In this document: positions 1 to 11,454 of the stretch, in pieces
How the letters are laid out: every line of letters starts with the position of its first letter
How positions within the stretch are numbered: the first letter of the stretch is position 1
Assembly (NCBI GenBank): GCA_003255025.1
Contig: QANY01013209.1
Location: 62,001 to 126,000, forward strand
Direction: 5' to 3'
DNA length: 64,000 nucleotides
Source: Datisca glomerata
Lineage: Eukaryota; Streptophyta; Magnoliopsida; Cucurbitales; Datiscaceae
Made by a program: the position numbers and the translations under genes
Notes under the pieces: model-generated
Told to the model about the DNA's origin: nothing
Seen by the model: only the letters and a program-made list of their open reading frames with translations
The model's database searches: none

Positions 1-1843
1 TCATATTAAATAATTTGAAACCAATTTTAGTTTGATAATGCATATATGATATTAAATGGAATAGATTAAGGGAAAATGATTTTTTATCTTTACTCTGTAT
101 CGAAGAATTTCTGAGCTAGTGGAACTCCCTCGAGCGCTCTTCGCGTTGTTCAAGCTTTAAAATCACAATCACGAACTTGATCTTTCACGAACGATTTGTG
201 AATTAATCCACTAACAACCACCCATTAATTTTAGAAATATATCTCAAAAGAATTTTACGTAGAAATTTAAGTGTGGGTTCCCAAAATGATTGAAGAAAAA
301 AAATAAAATCTTCCTTTCTCAGATTAATTTCGGCAGCAACAATAGTGAGAGGAGAACACGTTTTTCTCTTCCTTTTGTGTGTTGATAACAACTGTATCTT
401 ATCCCCATTATCTCTTTGTAATCAAATTGCTATTAATATTTATCAAAGGGTAATTTTCAGTATTTACAGATATACCCATATATTATAAAATTTCCAAAAA
501 TTCTCCTAATTTTCTATTATTGCCAAAAATTATATGATCTCCTGCAGTTTTAGTTGTATCGAAATTCATCAATCCAATTGATAAATATAACTGTTCATCA
601 TCAATTAATTAATTAATTTACATTATTCAACTAATTATCTAATGATTAGAAAATAATAAATAATTAATTTAATACAACAATTACACTTAACTAAGTTAAG
701 TGACATAACCTATCACATATAGGTGTTGAAAATATGATTTGGTACCAAAACATATTTTGGTCCAACTTAGTTCATTTTTCTATTCCTATTCTTTGAACTA
801 TTTCTGAGACCGAATGGACCCTCATGAACAAGGCTTAGGATTCAAATACCCAGTGAATTTATCTCCATAAATTTCTGACCTATTTAATCCTGACATCGTA
901 TAACTCCACTATAGGTTCGATGCCGAATCAACTCTCGATTCATGCACTACATTTTCTGTTGGTGTAAATAAAATTATTTTATTTTCATGGTTCACATAAT
1001 ATTTTAACATACTGCCTATCGTGAATATCAGTAACAAGAGTGAAATGTAAAATTACTATTTCACCCATTTTGTTATTATATTTTTAACTCCTTTATTCAC
1101 TGTGAATAAGAAAGACATCATAGTGAATTATCTCGTACAATTCACAAGTCTTATTCAATGACATATTTCATCAAATACTTGGCCAAGTTAATTTATTCAC
1201 ACCCATCAAATAAAGCATAAGGTGATATTGTTGCTTTCACAATCCAACCATGAATTTCTATATTTGTGAATCATGCAACTCCTACTTAATTAAATTACAA
1301 TCCGAACAGCTGAGGTATTGCCCGCCAATTCAAACTCACTCATTTACATATTAAAGATTACAACTAACCAAGTCAAATTATGTATTCACCTCAGAATTAA
1401 GGCAATTATGAAAATACCCTCAAAGTGTAACAATTAAATTTAGAGTTAGGTAAACGATTTTGGGCTCTAAACTAATTTGTTATCGGTCTATTCAACATGT
1501 TCATAACATGTCTAGGTTTACCATTTGATTCTCCACTCTTATGCCCCAAGATTGACATCCAACGATTCAACCTAATAGTCGTAATCAGATTTGATTACCC
1601 AGTCGATCTTAAGACTGCGAATATCATTCTAAACTATTTCAGCATAGTTCGTCTGGAAACGTTTTTGTCTTCACTCTTCTTTCAGTGATAATAGTTCCAG
1701 GACTTGAGTAATTTATAAACACGCTTTAATTGAAAATAACATTTTCAATTTATTCATAAAAAAATCAGTAATTCAAATGTCTGAGAAATAATTAAATACA
1801 AATAAATAGTTATTACACGCTACTTTATGAACATATTCCAACA
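1..1843 (-). repeat. 3' LTR of copia-1 (outer end lies outside the window)
   Basis: The sequence is homologous to the other LTRs at 13864-15474, 17719-19594, 30000-31624 and 42225-44093 along its whole length. It shares the conserved block around 840-960 (TTTATCTCCATAAATTTCTG and following) and ends inward with TTCCAACA, followed directly by a polypurine tract in minus orientation. Against the complete LTR at 17719, about the first 90 bases lie before the window. Short open frames inside it are not genes. Confidence 0.88.
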
Positions 1844-1857
1844 ATCTCCCACTTAGA
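1844..1857 (-). other. Polypurine tract of copia-1
   Basis: On the minus strand this reads AAGTGGGAGAT immediately before the LTR start TGTTGGAA. This is the usual plus-strand primer of plant copia elements. The same tract is next to the LTR at 31624. Confidence 0.8.
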
Positions 1858-2005
1858 ATAAAGTAGGCGTGAATAATCACTTATCCCCAAGCTCTCCAGA
1901 TGACCATAACAAACTTTACTGCTTAAAGTTTTCGTGAATGGATCTGTCACGTTGTTGACCATCAAAATATGCGTAACCATAATGTCTCCACACTGAACAA
2001 TCTCT

Positions 2006-2695
2006 CTAAATCAGGTGATACTTACGTTCTATGTATTTTGATCTCTTATGGCTTCTAGGTTCCTTAGAATTTTCTATAGCCTCACTGTTATCACAATAAA
2101 GTGTCATGGGCTTGTTAATGTCTGGAACAACTTCCAGAGTCTTCAAGAACTTCCTGAGCCATACAACATCCTTTGAAGTTTCACAAGCTACCACATATTC
2201 AGCTTCCATGGTAGAATCAACAATATAAGATTGCTTGATACTTCTCCATAGAAGTGTTCCACCATTTAGGATGAATATCGATCTTGAAGTGGACCTCTTG
2301 GAGTCCTTATTAGCTTGAAAATCAGAATTTGTATACCCTATCATATTCAAGTCACTACTTGAATACACAAGCATGTAATTTCTTGTTCTCCTAAGATACT
2401 TAAGGATATGCTTGACGACATTCCAATGCTCGATTCTGAGATTAGATTGGAAATAAATTACTACGCCCACGACATAGCAAAAATCAGGTCTAGTGCAAAG
2501 CATCATGTACATGAGGCTTCCTACGGATGAGGCATAGGGTATCCTTCTCATGTCTTCCTCTTCTTGAGGAGTCTTGGGAGACTGATCCTTGGAGAGGCTG
2601 ACTCCATGTCTAAAGGGAAGAAATCCCTTCTTGGAGTTTTGCATGCTGAAGAGATCCAACACCTTATCAATATAAGATGCTTGGGAAAGTATCAA
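2006..2695 (-). pseudogene. Copia-1 reverse transcriptase C-terminus and RNase H
   Basis: This 229-residue open stretch is the best preserved part of the copia-1 polyprotein. It has the copia signatures YASSVGSLMYMMLCTRPDF, followed by the RNase H motifs STMEAEYVVACE (catalytic Glu), LYCDNSEA (catalytic Asp) and a KYIERKYHLI tail. RNase H removes the RNA strand of the hybrid during reverse transcription. The frame opens at an internal methionine because the rest of the polyprotein upstream is broken by frameshifts and stops. Confidence 0.88.
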
Positions 2696-3420
2696 ATGTC
2701 TATTCTTCTGATCTCAAAAGATCTGAATACCTAAGACAAATGCAGCATCTCCAAGATCCTTCATGTCAAATTGCTTTGTAAGCTAAAACTTGACATCAGA
2801 TAATTGTTCTACATCATTCAGAATGAGTAGAATATCATCTACGTACAAGACTAAAAAAACCACCCCTTCATGTATCAACTTATACACACAGGGTTCATCC
2901 ACCAACTATTCAAAACCATAGTTCTTAACAGTTTTGTCGAATCTAATATTCCATGACCATGATGCTTGCTTAAGTCCATAAATGGACTTTTGTAGTTTGC
3001 TAACTTTGCTCTCTTGGACTTTCTCCATGAACTTGTCTGGTTGAGGCATATAAATGCGCTCTTCAAGATTGCCATTCAGAAAGGCAGTCTTGACGTCCAT
3101 TTGTCATATTTCATAATCAAGGGTAGCAGTAATGGACAAAAGAATTCAGATGGATTTAAGCATGGCTACCGGTGAGAAGGTATCCTCGTAGTCTATGCCT
3201 TCCTTTTGGGTGTAGCACTTGGCTACTAGCCTAGCTTTGAATGTCTCTACATTCCCATCCGAACCTCTTTTCTTCTTATAGATCAATTTGCATCCTACGG
3301 GTTTTATCCCTTGAGGAGGATCTACAAGTTTCCATACTCCGTTCGAGTACATCGAATGTATCTCAACGTACACAACTTCTTGCCATAAGTTTTCTTCATG
3401 ACCTGTCATGGCCTCCGACT
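2696..3420 (-). pseudogene. Copia-1 reverse transcriptase, frameshifted
   Basis: In the RVT_2 family order: the N-terminal block [20 protein letters not shown] and [20 protein letters not shown] (3409-3146), MDVKTAFLNGNLEERIYMPQ and KSIYGLKQASWSW (3100-2906), and the catalytic YVDD at 2845-2834. YVDD is intact although the reading frame changes at least twice. Expected role: copying the element RNA into DNA. Compare copia-3, where the same site reads CIDD. Confidence 0.87.
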
Positions 3421-3582
3421 AAGAGACTGGTTCATGTGGGTCCTTGTTTGAGATAGCTGTCAAAGTTTGTCCATAGGACATGTACCTTTCAGGTTATCTC
3501 ACAACTCTCCTACTATGTCGAGGCTCCATAGTCTCTGGTCATGTCGTGGTTATTCCATTATTGAATAAAAAATAATTTATGA

Positions 3583-4790
3583 TTATAGAGTTGATGTTCT
3601 CCCACTCAATAATTCGTCTACCATAGTTGTGCTTCTCGGCTGTACACTTTTGATATAATATTCTTTGAGAAAATGAGCATTCGTGTGAAAGTATGTTTTC
3701 TTGTCAGTTGTATTGTAGAAGATATACCCCTTCGTTCCCATAGGATATCCTATAAACATGCACAATTCTGAATGACTGGCCAACTTGCCTGTCTCTGATC
3801 TTAGAACATGTGCTGGGCAACCTCGTATTCTAAAATGGTGAACGAATGACTTTCTCCCATACCATCTTTCATATGGTGTACCAGGCACCATCTTTGACTG
3901 AACTTGGTTCAGAATATATGCCTCTATTAGTAAGATATATCCCTAGAATGAATCCGGAAGGGATGAGTAAGTCATCATGGATCTAACCGTATCCATCAGA
4001 GTTTGATTTCTTCTCTCTGACACACCATTTTGCTGTGGCGTACCAGGTGCTGTAACTCCTCGAACTCTCCTAGCAAGTACTCTCCTAGCAAGTACTCTCC
4101 ACCATGATCAGATCGTAGTGTTTTGATTTGTTTTTCTAATTTCTTTTCAACCAAGACCTTATATTCTTTGAACTTTTCAAAGGTTTTAGACTTTTGATGC
4201 ATTAGATAAACATGACTAAAATGTGAGTAGTCGTCAATGAAGGTTACGAAGTATTCATAACATCCTATTGCTTATATATTCACTGACCCACAAACATCAC
4301 TATGTATGAGTTCAAGGCATTGCGTGGCTATTTCACATTTTGATGAAAAATGTCTCTTGGTCATTTTGCTTTCTATATAAGATTCACATATGGGTAGTGA
4401 ACCCATACTTAAAGAATGCAAAGGACCATCCTTCACATGTCTTTTAATCCTATCTAGGCTAATATGTCCAAGACATAAGTTCCACATGCAGGTTTGATCG
4501 GTTGAGTAATAGTTCAACCTTTTACTCTCCCTATGTGAATCGATATTCACTTTAATGTCACAAATCATGGGTGCTACAGCTTTTATGTGATACGATTTTT
4601 TAATCATTCGTGTGATAGTAATTAAGCATTCATTTCTAAAAATACCAATATCTTTATCAATGAATTTTAGATCAAATCCTTGCTCAATTAATGCACCGAT
4701 AGAAATCAAATTCTTCCCAAAACTCGGGATATAATAAAAATCATGCAAAATAATAAAATGTTTCTCAAAACATAATTTAAAAGTTCCCAT
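3583..4790 (-). pseudogene. Copia-1 GAG-pre-integrase and integrase, broken
   Basis: Three frame-shifted pieces form the integrase region. 4790-4272 holds the GAG-pre-integrase segment (FYYIPSFGKNLISIGALIEQ, LCLGHIS) and the beginning of the rve core with HSDVCG, so the first catalytic Asp is kept. 4202-3996 holds MHQKSKTFEKFKEYK and a short internal duplication (GEYLLGEYLLGE). 3891-3583 holds the C-terminal VPGTPYERWYGRK and FIGYP block. Integrase would insert the cDNA into the genome. The repeated GEYLLGE comes from a 15-bp tandem duplication near 4070-4100. Confidence 0.85.
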
Positions 4791-4799
4791 TGATGATGC

Positions 4800-4944
4800 C
4801 GAAACTAGTGCTTCATGCCCCCAACAGAAGCTGAACTCGCCCTCGTCAAGCCTTCTGATTTCCTTGAACCCCTGCAGGGAGCAACATATGTGGTTAGTAG
4901 CTGTAGAGTATTAGATCCAAGAAAAGTAGAGTCAGCTATATAAC
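4800..4944 (-). pseudogene. Copia-1 aspartic protease fragment
   Basis: Minus-strand translation gives FSWI, then a stop, then STATNHICCSLQGFKEIRRL. The usual copia protease motif is WILDTGATNHI, so the stop falls at the catalytic Asp region and the DTG triad is lost. The CACTA insertion lies just upstream of this motif. Confidence 0.75.
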
Positions 4945-5078
4945 CACTACTACAATTTTGGCCTTAGATGAGGTGAAAACCCATCATTATAACTTATAAT
5001 GACGACTGACCACCTGTCATCTATCGGGCTGTCATCTTTACTCTTTTTCAACAAAAACCGTCATACTAGAGTGCTGTG

Positions 5079-5195
5079 AAAAGTAATTATATGATGGGGA
5101 TTCCCCGTCATCATAGGTTCTGCTAAAAGCAATTAGATGACGGGGAATCCCCGTCATCATAGGTGCCGCCAAAAGTAATTAGATGACGGGGATGT
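5079..5195 (+). repeat. 46-bp subterminal tandem repeats of CACTA-3
   Basis: Two and a half copies of a 46-bp unit start at 5079, 5125 and 5171. Each starts AAAAGTAATT or a close variant; the two full copies hold the palindrome GGGGAATCCCC (GGGGATTCCCC in the first) and CGTCATCATAGG, while the third breaks off within the palindrome. Clustered subterminal repeats of this kind are transposase-binding sites in known CACTA elements; that role here is inferred. Confidence 0.8.
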
Positions 5196-6402
5196 CCAAA
5201 CTATTTTTTAAAAAACATGTCATGGAAAGGTAAAAAAATGCCTTTGCATGATAGTTTTTTCATTATTTCAACCATACATTCTGCTTGTCATTAATAAATG
5301 TCCATAAACAACTTTTCACAATCTCTATATCCTCATTCATTACAAAACTCACAAATCACTCTCATAAACTGTTCACAATTTAGTATCTTCAAAATGATAC
5401 TAAATTTACATGGGAAAAATTTAGTTCAAATACCAAAATATCAAAATATAATTACAAGGAAATCAGAATCCAACTACATTTCAAGCCTACTCCAAATATC
5501 AAAACTCACAAATCACCCTCATTACAAAGCTCTTACTGTCCCACGTCAACATTTTAAACATGCAGACAACTTGTTAAGACCAAGTGAGTGCTAAAGATTT
5601 CTTCCCTGATGGACAGAGTATGGTGGTCTTATAGACTAGTGGTCGGTCATATACTAAAATCTCATTAAACTATAGTCACAAATTCATGATGCAATGAAGA
5701 AATTAAGTGAAAGAGACAAACATATTCATATACAACTGCAACTCTAAAGGTAAAATTCAAATCTTTAGAACAAAAGAAAAGCTGGTCGAATCTCTGAATG
5801 AAGTGTAAAGCAATTAAACTAAGCTTCAAATCAGATGAGCGTGAGGCGATAAGTCAATTACAGTCTAAATCAAGGGGTGATGGGTGAAATAATTAGAAAG
5901 CCAACTAGAGAGAAAATCTGTGATAAAAAGTGGAGATAATTTACTTCTTCACAAGGCCTTATATATAATTAGTTTTCCATAAATGATTTCAGACATACGC
6001 TTGTCTTAAATTATAATATAATCACATGCCCATCCATGAACTATAAATGCGAACTTAACAGATCTAAGTTAGGAAATGATAAATACAGTTGGAGAAAATG
6101 ATATACGAGTCATTGGATAGGAGTGAAAGTCAATCTATTGCAATATAATCACTGAATTATCAGCTGAACTATGCTTCAAATCATCGCTGACCCACTAAAA
6201 CTATTTAATCTTTTCTATGAATGTAACAAGTAAACAAACAGAAGAAAAAGATCGCCAAAATAGTAAACTAAGCAGAAAATAGGCACCTGAAATTCAACGA
6301 AGCATGGACATATATATTTCTGAGTTTGATTTATTATTCTTATGTGGGATAAAATAAATGAAAGGTAAAAATATTGAAGAGACAAAAAGAGGGAATGTTC
6401 AC

Positions 6403-6529
6403 CTGTTGTCACATAGCAAGAAGTAAATGATCCAACCATGTTCATCAACCCTGTTACTATCATCTCCTTGTTTCCATCCAACCGATAGTTCTTTAGAGTA
6501 GCAAAAGTCCCTCCAACGGCGATCTCTTC
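6403..6529 (-). pseudogene. Captured sulfate transporter (SULTR-like) exon B
   Basis: The 127-bp exon is bounded by an AG acceptor (6531-6530) and a GT donor (6402-6401). It translates to EEIAVGGTFATLKNYRLDG followed by NKEMIVTGLMNMVGSFTSCY and VTT, the highly conserved SLC26/SULTR segment usually written AVGRTFAxLKxYxxDGNKEM...GSxTSCYVTTG. Reading is open across the exon. SULTR proteins are multi-membrane-span sulfate/proton cotransporters; this is only a small part of one. Loss of the family Arg in VGRTF (Gly here) suggests decay. It lies inside CACTA-3 and has no complete gene around it. Confidence 0.82.
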
Positions 6530-7014
6530 CTGTTTGATACAAATTATTCTTATTACTTAAGCTTTAGGAATTTCTAACAAATCACAACTTCCTTTCTAAT
6601 AAAAAACTAAATTAACAAATTCCTCCCCCATTTTGTTTGGGATCAATGTCTATACTACATATTTTCATTATTTGAATGAAAATCCCAAAATATGAACTCC
6701 AATTATATCCATTTACCAACCATTTTCTTCGGGTAGATCTTAATATATATTATAGACCAGATAAACCCAAGTCCACACAGATTTAAGTACATAAGCAATT
6801 TGACCTGAATTTAATGTTAAGCGCATTGTAATAACATAAGAGATATATCAATTTCTAATTTCTTTAACTAAATTTATGAAATTGAAATGTCTTCGGTCGA
6901 TTTCAAAAATGTTCACGGTGAGCAATGCATAATATTTAGGGCTTCAAATATTTGTGTCCAGGGGGGAAAAGAGGGAAAGCATATAATCAGAACATAGAGA
7001 AATGGGAAACGTAC

Positions 7015-7115
7015 AATGAGGGAAATGATGCCAGTGATAAGGCGAGTCTTAATAACGAGACCAAGATGGAAGCCTTGAAAATGAAACATGTTCCAGGAAG
7101 GGGGATTTAATCCTT
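7015..7115 (-). pseudogene. Captured sulfate transporter (SULTR-like) exon A
   Basis: This is the exon directly preceding exon B in a SULTR gene. It reads GLNPPSWNMFHFQG, then FHLGLVIKTRLITGIISLI, matching the SULTR stretch before the AVGRTF motif. An AG acceptor precedes 7115 and a GTACGT donor starts at 7014. The roughly 485-bp gap to exon B behaves as a retained intron, so the donor was genomic DNA. Exon order and strand agree with a single captured block. Confidence 0.78.
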
Positions 7116-7259
7116 CTTACAATTTTCTAATATGCAAAAACAGAACAACAGAATAGACACAAGAATATGATGAAACAACTGAGAGGCTAATTACTAGTGG
7201 CTACTGTTGCATGTATAGATAACTATTAATGAAAAGTTAAGAAAGAAATAAAGAGCTAT

Positions 7260-7920
7260 TTGCACCGACGATAGAACCCGACCTCGACCTCCTTCACCGA
7301 CGATAGACCTTCGACCTCCACATCCTTCAAAGATGACATACCCTCGATTTCCACCTCCTTCACAGACCCTTGACAGACTCTCAAGCCTCTCTGTCTCTCA
7401 TAGATCTCTCTCTGAACCCTCTGTCTCTCAAAGCTTTCTATATCTCATAGATCTCTCTCTTTCTCTTTTAAAGCCCCGTCTCTCGTAAATCTCTCTCTCT
7501 CTCTCTCAAATCTCTCTATCTCTCAAAGACCTCTCTCTCTCTCTCATAACATAACTCTCTATCTCTCAAGAAGCTTCTTTGCCATTCTCGTCTCTCCCTC
7601 ATTTTGGATCTGGTTCTCAAAGAATCATCTCTGCCTTTCTCGTCTCTCCCTCATCTCAGATATGAGATGTTGCCTGTCTCCTCTCTCTCCTTCATCCCAG
7701 ATCTAAGACGTTCTTGAAGCTTCTCTATTTTTGTCTTTGTTAAAATATTCAAGAGCCAGATCTCGTTTCCACAAAAGAGTTGGTAATGGAGTTCGAAGCA
7801 GATCTGGTTGTTTTGGTTCTCTCCTCTCACTCCCTCATCCCAGATCTGATCGCCGCTGCAGTCTCCAAAGAAGAATAAAACATAGTAAAAGTAATATTAG
7901 GGTTGGATTGGTTATACATG
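7260..7920 (+). repeat. Pyrimidine-rich (CTCTCTCT) segment inside CACTA-3
   Basis: This stretch is dominated by CT runs and repeats of phrases such as CTCATAGATCTCTCTCT and CCTCATCCCAGATCTG. It resembles a plant 5' UTR or promoter carried with the cargo, but I see no recognisable coding exon. Similar CT-rich sequence occurs in the CACTA pieces at 53640-54000 and 56690-56960. Confidence 0.5.
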
Positions 7921-8198
7921 ATGGTATTTTCATAAAAAATGAACTTTGAGCTAATTAGTAAATTTTTTTACACCATCAAACAATGACATATTGTTTTTCA
8001 CTGTCATTATAAGAAGTTATAGTGACAGTCCAATTATTAGCTATCAAAATAGATAACACATTGATGACAGCTAATTTTTGAGCTGTCATCTTAAGCAAAT
8101 TACCCCATCCTTCACCATTTTCTTTTGACAGATTTTAAAAGGTTGTCATTGTATCATAGATGTGGCTATTTTCTAAAGCTAAAATTGTAGTAGTGAAC

Positions 8199-8855
8199 AA
8201 GCCATAATAACCATTACTATACCTTTAGATCTCAACCCTTTGAGATATGCTAGGCTTTACATTTCCAATGACCTACTACTCCACAGTGATGACACTTGTC
8301 TTTCAACTTGTCTACTCTCGTGGTGCTCTTGCCTTTGGAAACTCTAAGCTTCTTCTTCTTCACTTTCCTAGGACCCCTTCTCTGTTTCTTCTTAGAGCTA
8401 GAGGTGGAAGTCATACTTTCAGTAAAGTTAGCCTCTCCAGATTTCCTCTTGCCCTTCAGAAATAGGGTCTCAACAGCTTGTAGCTCCTTCATGAGCTCAG
8501 GAATTGAGTAGTTTAGCTTATTTATCAAATAATTAAGCTTGAAGTTCTCAAAGGTACTAGGAAAAGTCTCTAGGATCATATTCACTTTAGTTTCGCCTTC
8601 GACTTGAGCACCCATGATCTCCATGTCGTTCAGATAACTTATGATCAACATCATATGTTCTCTGACAGGTTCTAAGTTGCATCATGTAGTTCATGAAGTT
8701 ATGTATAGCTGTCTGTCTGGCTTAACAACCCTAATCCTTGAACATTTCGGTGATGTCTAACATTATATCAGTGGCGGTTTCAAAGTTTTGATGCTGCTGT
8801 TACAACACATTGATCATAGATGCTAAGATGTAACTTCTGGCGATCTCATTGAGAA
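8199..8855 (-). pseudogene. Copia-1 gag with zinc knuckle, 5'-truncated
   Basis: Minus-strand reading gives NMILETFPSTFENFKLNYL and MKELQAVETLFLKG, the retrotran_gag_2 pattern, then a Lys/Arg-rich stretch, then the CCHC knuckle CHHCGVVGHWKCKA, where the final Cys is displaced. Gag forms the virus-like particle and binds RNA. The same domain at 39251-40236 in copia-3 confirms the identity. Sequence upstream of about 8660 is frameshifted, and homology ends at about 8855. Confidence 0.85.
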
Positions 8856-8959
8856 AGAAATCATTGGGCTTCTGATTGAGGGCATAGCCAAATCTTACAA
8901 GCCCAACACATCTTGAGTCCCAACGCATCTGACTTTGCTACTTTTTTAAGAACGTGGAC

Positions 8960-11454
8960 CTCCTCTCAAAGAAGAACGCTCTAAGGTGGGTGGCCAAGGA
9001 GGGTGCTTAATTGGGGAACAAAAAGTGGAGCTTTCCACCTTCATGGCCATGTGGATCTCTCGATACATCTTTCAGGTAACCATGTCGCTTTGTTTTACAT
9101 TACTTACATATATTTTTTATTTCTTTCCTTTGCTTCCGTATATGCATTCAGTCAAAAAAATTGAAGTTATTTCAACTTGGGACGCTCACTGTACTACCAC
9201 CTTTGAACTTTCATCGCGTTACCTCCTTTAGACTTCATTTGTATTATCGCCTTTAGATTGTTATAACGTTGTTTCTTTTGTTCTTTCATGTTACCGCTGC
9301 CCTTTTATTGTGTTACCGCTTATGCATGTTAATGATGATTGCCACCTTTGAGCATTTCTTATTATTTCTGCCTTTGAGCGCAATTGTTGTTTTATGATTT
9401 CCTTTTCTTTATGTTTGTAAGGAGACCTACATATTGATCAACTCTCGAGTCTTTACCATGGCCATCAGATTGTCCTTAGGCAATAAGATCGCCTTGGCCC
9501 CACTTTTCTTGGGTAATAAGTACTTCTTACTAGATCGCTTCACGGAGATCTAGAGAGGTCCTTGGGGGTGCTACAATATCTGTTCCTATATTGTTTGCAG
9601 GTTCCTATAAATGTTCATATGCGAGAGGTTCCCTATGTGTGCTCCTTCTTGGGTCCCCACCACATGGGAGATTGATTTGGGTATGGATGTTGAGCCTATC
9701 TTTATTTCTCCTGTGTATTAGATGATCCTCACCATCCTCACAATTTTGACACTTCTAGTGGCAGCCAAGTGTGAAAGTGAGTTTGAGATCAACGCCACTA
9801 CGAGCATCCACTATTAGTGTAGCTGGGCGGCTTGCAAGTTTGGCTTCGATCAAAGCATTGCACTCAAGAGGCAGGTGCGACTCCATACCAATGACACCTT
9901 TGACCATTGGCTGGATGACTCACACATTCACAATAACATTTTAAAGTCATTTCGCATCCCTAAGTTGACTTGTCAGCTCGTGATTTCTAACACCAAGAAG
10001 AAATTTTGGCAAAACTTTGCTGATAGTTCGCAAGATTATATCCAATTTCCACGTACTGACTTACCCAAGGAGACAATTTACTGGAGAGACCTCATTACGG
10101 TGTATGAGACCACCTTCTGATCAGGCTGGGGGTTAGTGAACTCCCACTAAATCCAAAAGGAAGAGAAATGCATCCTCCCTTGAGGGCTCTGATAGCAAGA
10201 TGATGATGGAGACATTATAGGTGTAGGCTTCTGAGTTAGAAGGCTTTGAGCCCCCAAGTAAGACAGGGTTGAGAGCTGAAGGCGGGCAACCTAGGAGTTT
10301 TGATCTTATCACCATGTAGCTTGATGTGCTACAAGATGATACTTTTGAGGGCCAAGATACTGGCCTTAGGGTAAAGAACAAGCCAAGGAAATCAATACTA
10401 ACACGTCCTACAATGGCTGCGAGGAGCCTTTTGAGGTACTAGCCCCGGAGGAGTTTCGGCCATCACGACGTAGATTTCAAGCTAATGTCAGGAGTTCTTC
10501 CAACGAGGAGTCTTCTGCGAGTATATGCGTTTCCCCTATACTATGCCTTTATTTTCTTTGCTATACGTAGGTTTTCCTTTGCATCTTGGTGACTAACACT
10601 TCTGTTATGCTTAGGCTTCACTAACGGTGGATAGGTCTTCTGAAGGAGTTAGTGAAGCCTTCAACGTGCTTCAGCGTCAGAAAACTGGGGGTGGTGCAGG
10701 GGCGTCATCTTCCAGGGTGACAGCCTTATCCTTAAAGGCATCGAGGAGGTACTAGGCTTACCATTTACTTTTTCCTTTATTCAATTTTCCGTTGTAACCC
10801 CACTTCCTACCTTTTCTTTTTTTAAGTTCACAAAGAATGCCTGCCAGCCCCATGCGCCAACCGTCACTGTTGGAAAGTATACTCCCGCTTCCTGAGCAAT
10901 GGGCCTTTCAAGACATAACAATCCTTCTAACCTTGTGCATATTTCTACTCAATTATATTTCTTTTGACATTAAAACCCATCTTTTCAGGATTTCATCATG
11001 AGCCCTTCTCCCACATTTCGGCCACTTCTCATTAATGAAAGTGGAGGTATGGATGTAGCCACGAGTCCCCTCAACATAGTGATGACCACTCCCTCCCTCA
11101 TCATTCCAACTGTACTATCACCACGCCCTCTGAGTCCCAGGGTTACTGTGGAGGTAAATTTATCTATTCACTTATTGTTGTCTTTCCCTCTTTCCTTGTA
11201 GGTTGAGGCTGGATTGGCTATGCCTCACCATTCTTAGGTGTAGGAGGCTGCAGCCACAATTGATGAGGACTGTCAAGATCGCCGCCCTGGAGCGGGATTT
11301 GGAGCGTCAAGTGACCATCCATGAGACTGCAATGGAGACGATGAGGGCCATTGGGGATGGGATCAATAAGCATCACCTCGTCTTGGAACACTATGATCCA
11401 AAAATGTCCACGCCTACGGGCAAAGTGGTCCTAGAATTTTTGGGGGTGACTTAG
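8960..11454 (+). pseudogene. Plant mobile domain (PMD)-like coding region, degenerate
   Basis: Several plus-strand blocks resemble the plant mobile domain proteins common in retroelements and transposons: VELSTFMAMWISRYIFQ near 9022, followed by a GTAACC donor-like site; TMAIRLSLGNKIALAPLFLG near 9460; the open block 9875-10120 (HTNDTFDHWLDDSHIHNNIL, SFRIPKLTCQL); and a C-terminal helix-rich piece near 11260-11450 (AALERDLERQVTIHETAMET). At least five stops or frame changes interrupt it. PMD proteins are thought to derive from transposons; no function can be claimed here. The family call is by pattern; a Tat/Athila-type accessory ORF is an alternative. Confidence 0.55.

Larger units (their letters stand above)
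4945..8195. mobile_element. Non-autonomous CACTA transposon CACTA-3, with TSD AAC
   Basis: Both ends carry the inverted repeat CACTACTACAATTTT, identical over 15 bp (4945-4959 and the reverse complement at 8181-8195). The 3-bp target duplication AAC is at 4942-4944 and 8196-8198. The flanks rejoin the copia-1 gag/protease region collinearly with the uninterrupted copy in copia-3 (near 39390), which proves the insertion. Subterminal repeats lie at 5079-5195. I see no TNP2 transposase; the interior carries sulfate-transporter-like exons and a pyrimidine-rich segment, so it would need a transposase supplied in trans. Confidence 0.93.
1..8855 (-). mobile_element. Ty1/copia retrotransposon copia-1, 5'-truncated, split by a CACTA insertion
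   Basis: On the minus strand the order is gag (8855-8199), protease (4944-4800), GAG-pre-integrase/integrase (4790-3583), reverse transcriptase (3409-2700), RNase H (2695-2006), polypurine tract, then LTR (1843 to the window start). This gag-PR-INT-RT-RH order is diagnostic of Ty1/copia. The first part of gag, the 5' leader, the primer-binding site and the 5' LTR are missing; similarity to copia-3 stops near 8855, where unrelated sequence begins. A CACTA element at 4945-8195 separates gag from protease. Stops and frameshifts throughout make it non-functional. Confidence 0.9.

Noticed and set aside
203..391. Small ORFs inside LTRs (also 1497-1688, 15102-15338, 18882-19109)
   Set aside because: LTRs are non-coding and the frames are not conserved among the five LTR copies.
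8296..8511. Plus-strand open frame, also the similar one at 39486-39722
   Set aside because: Antisense shadow of the copia gag Lys-rich and zinc-knuckle region on the minus strand.
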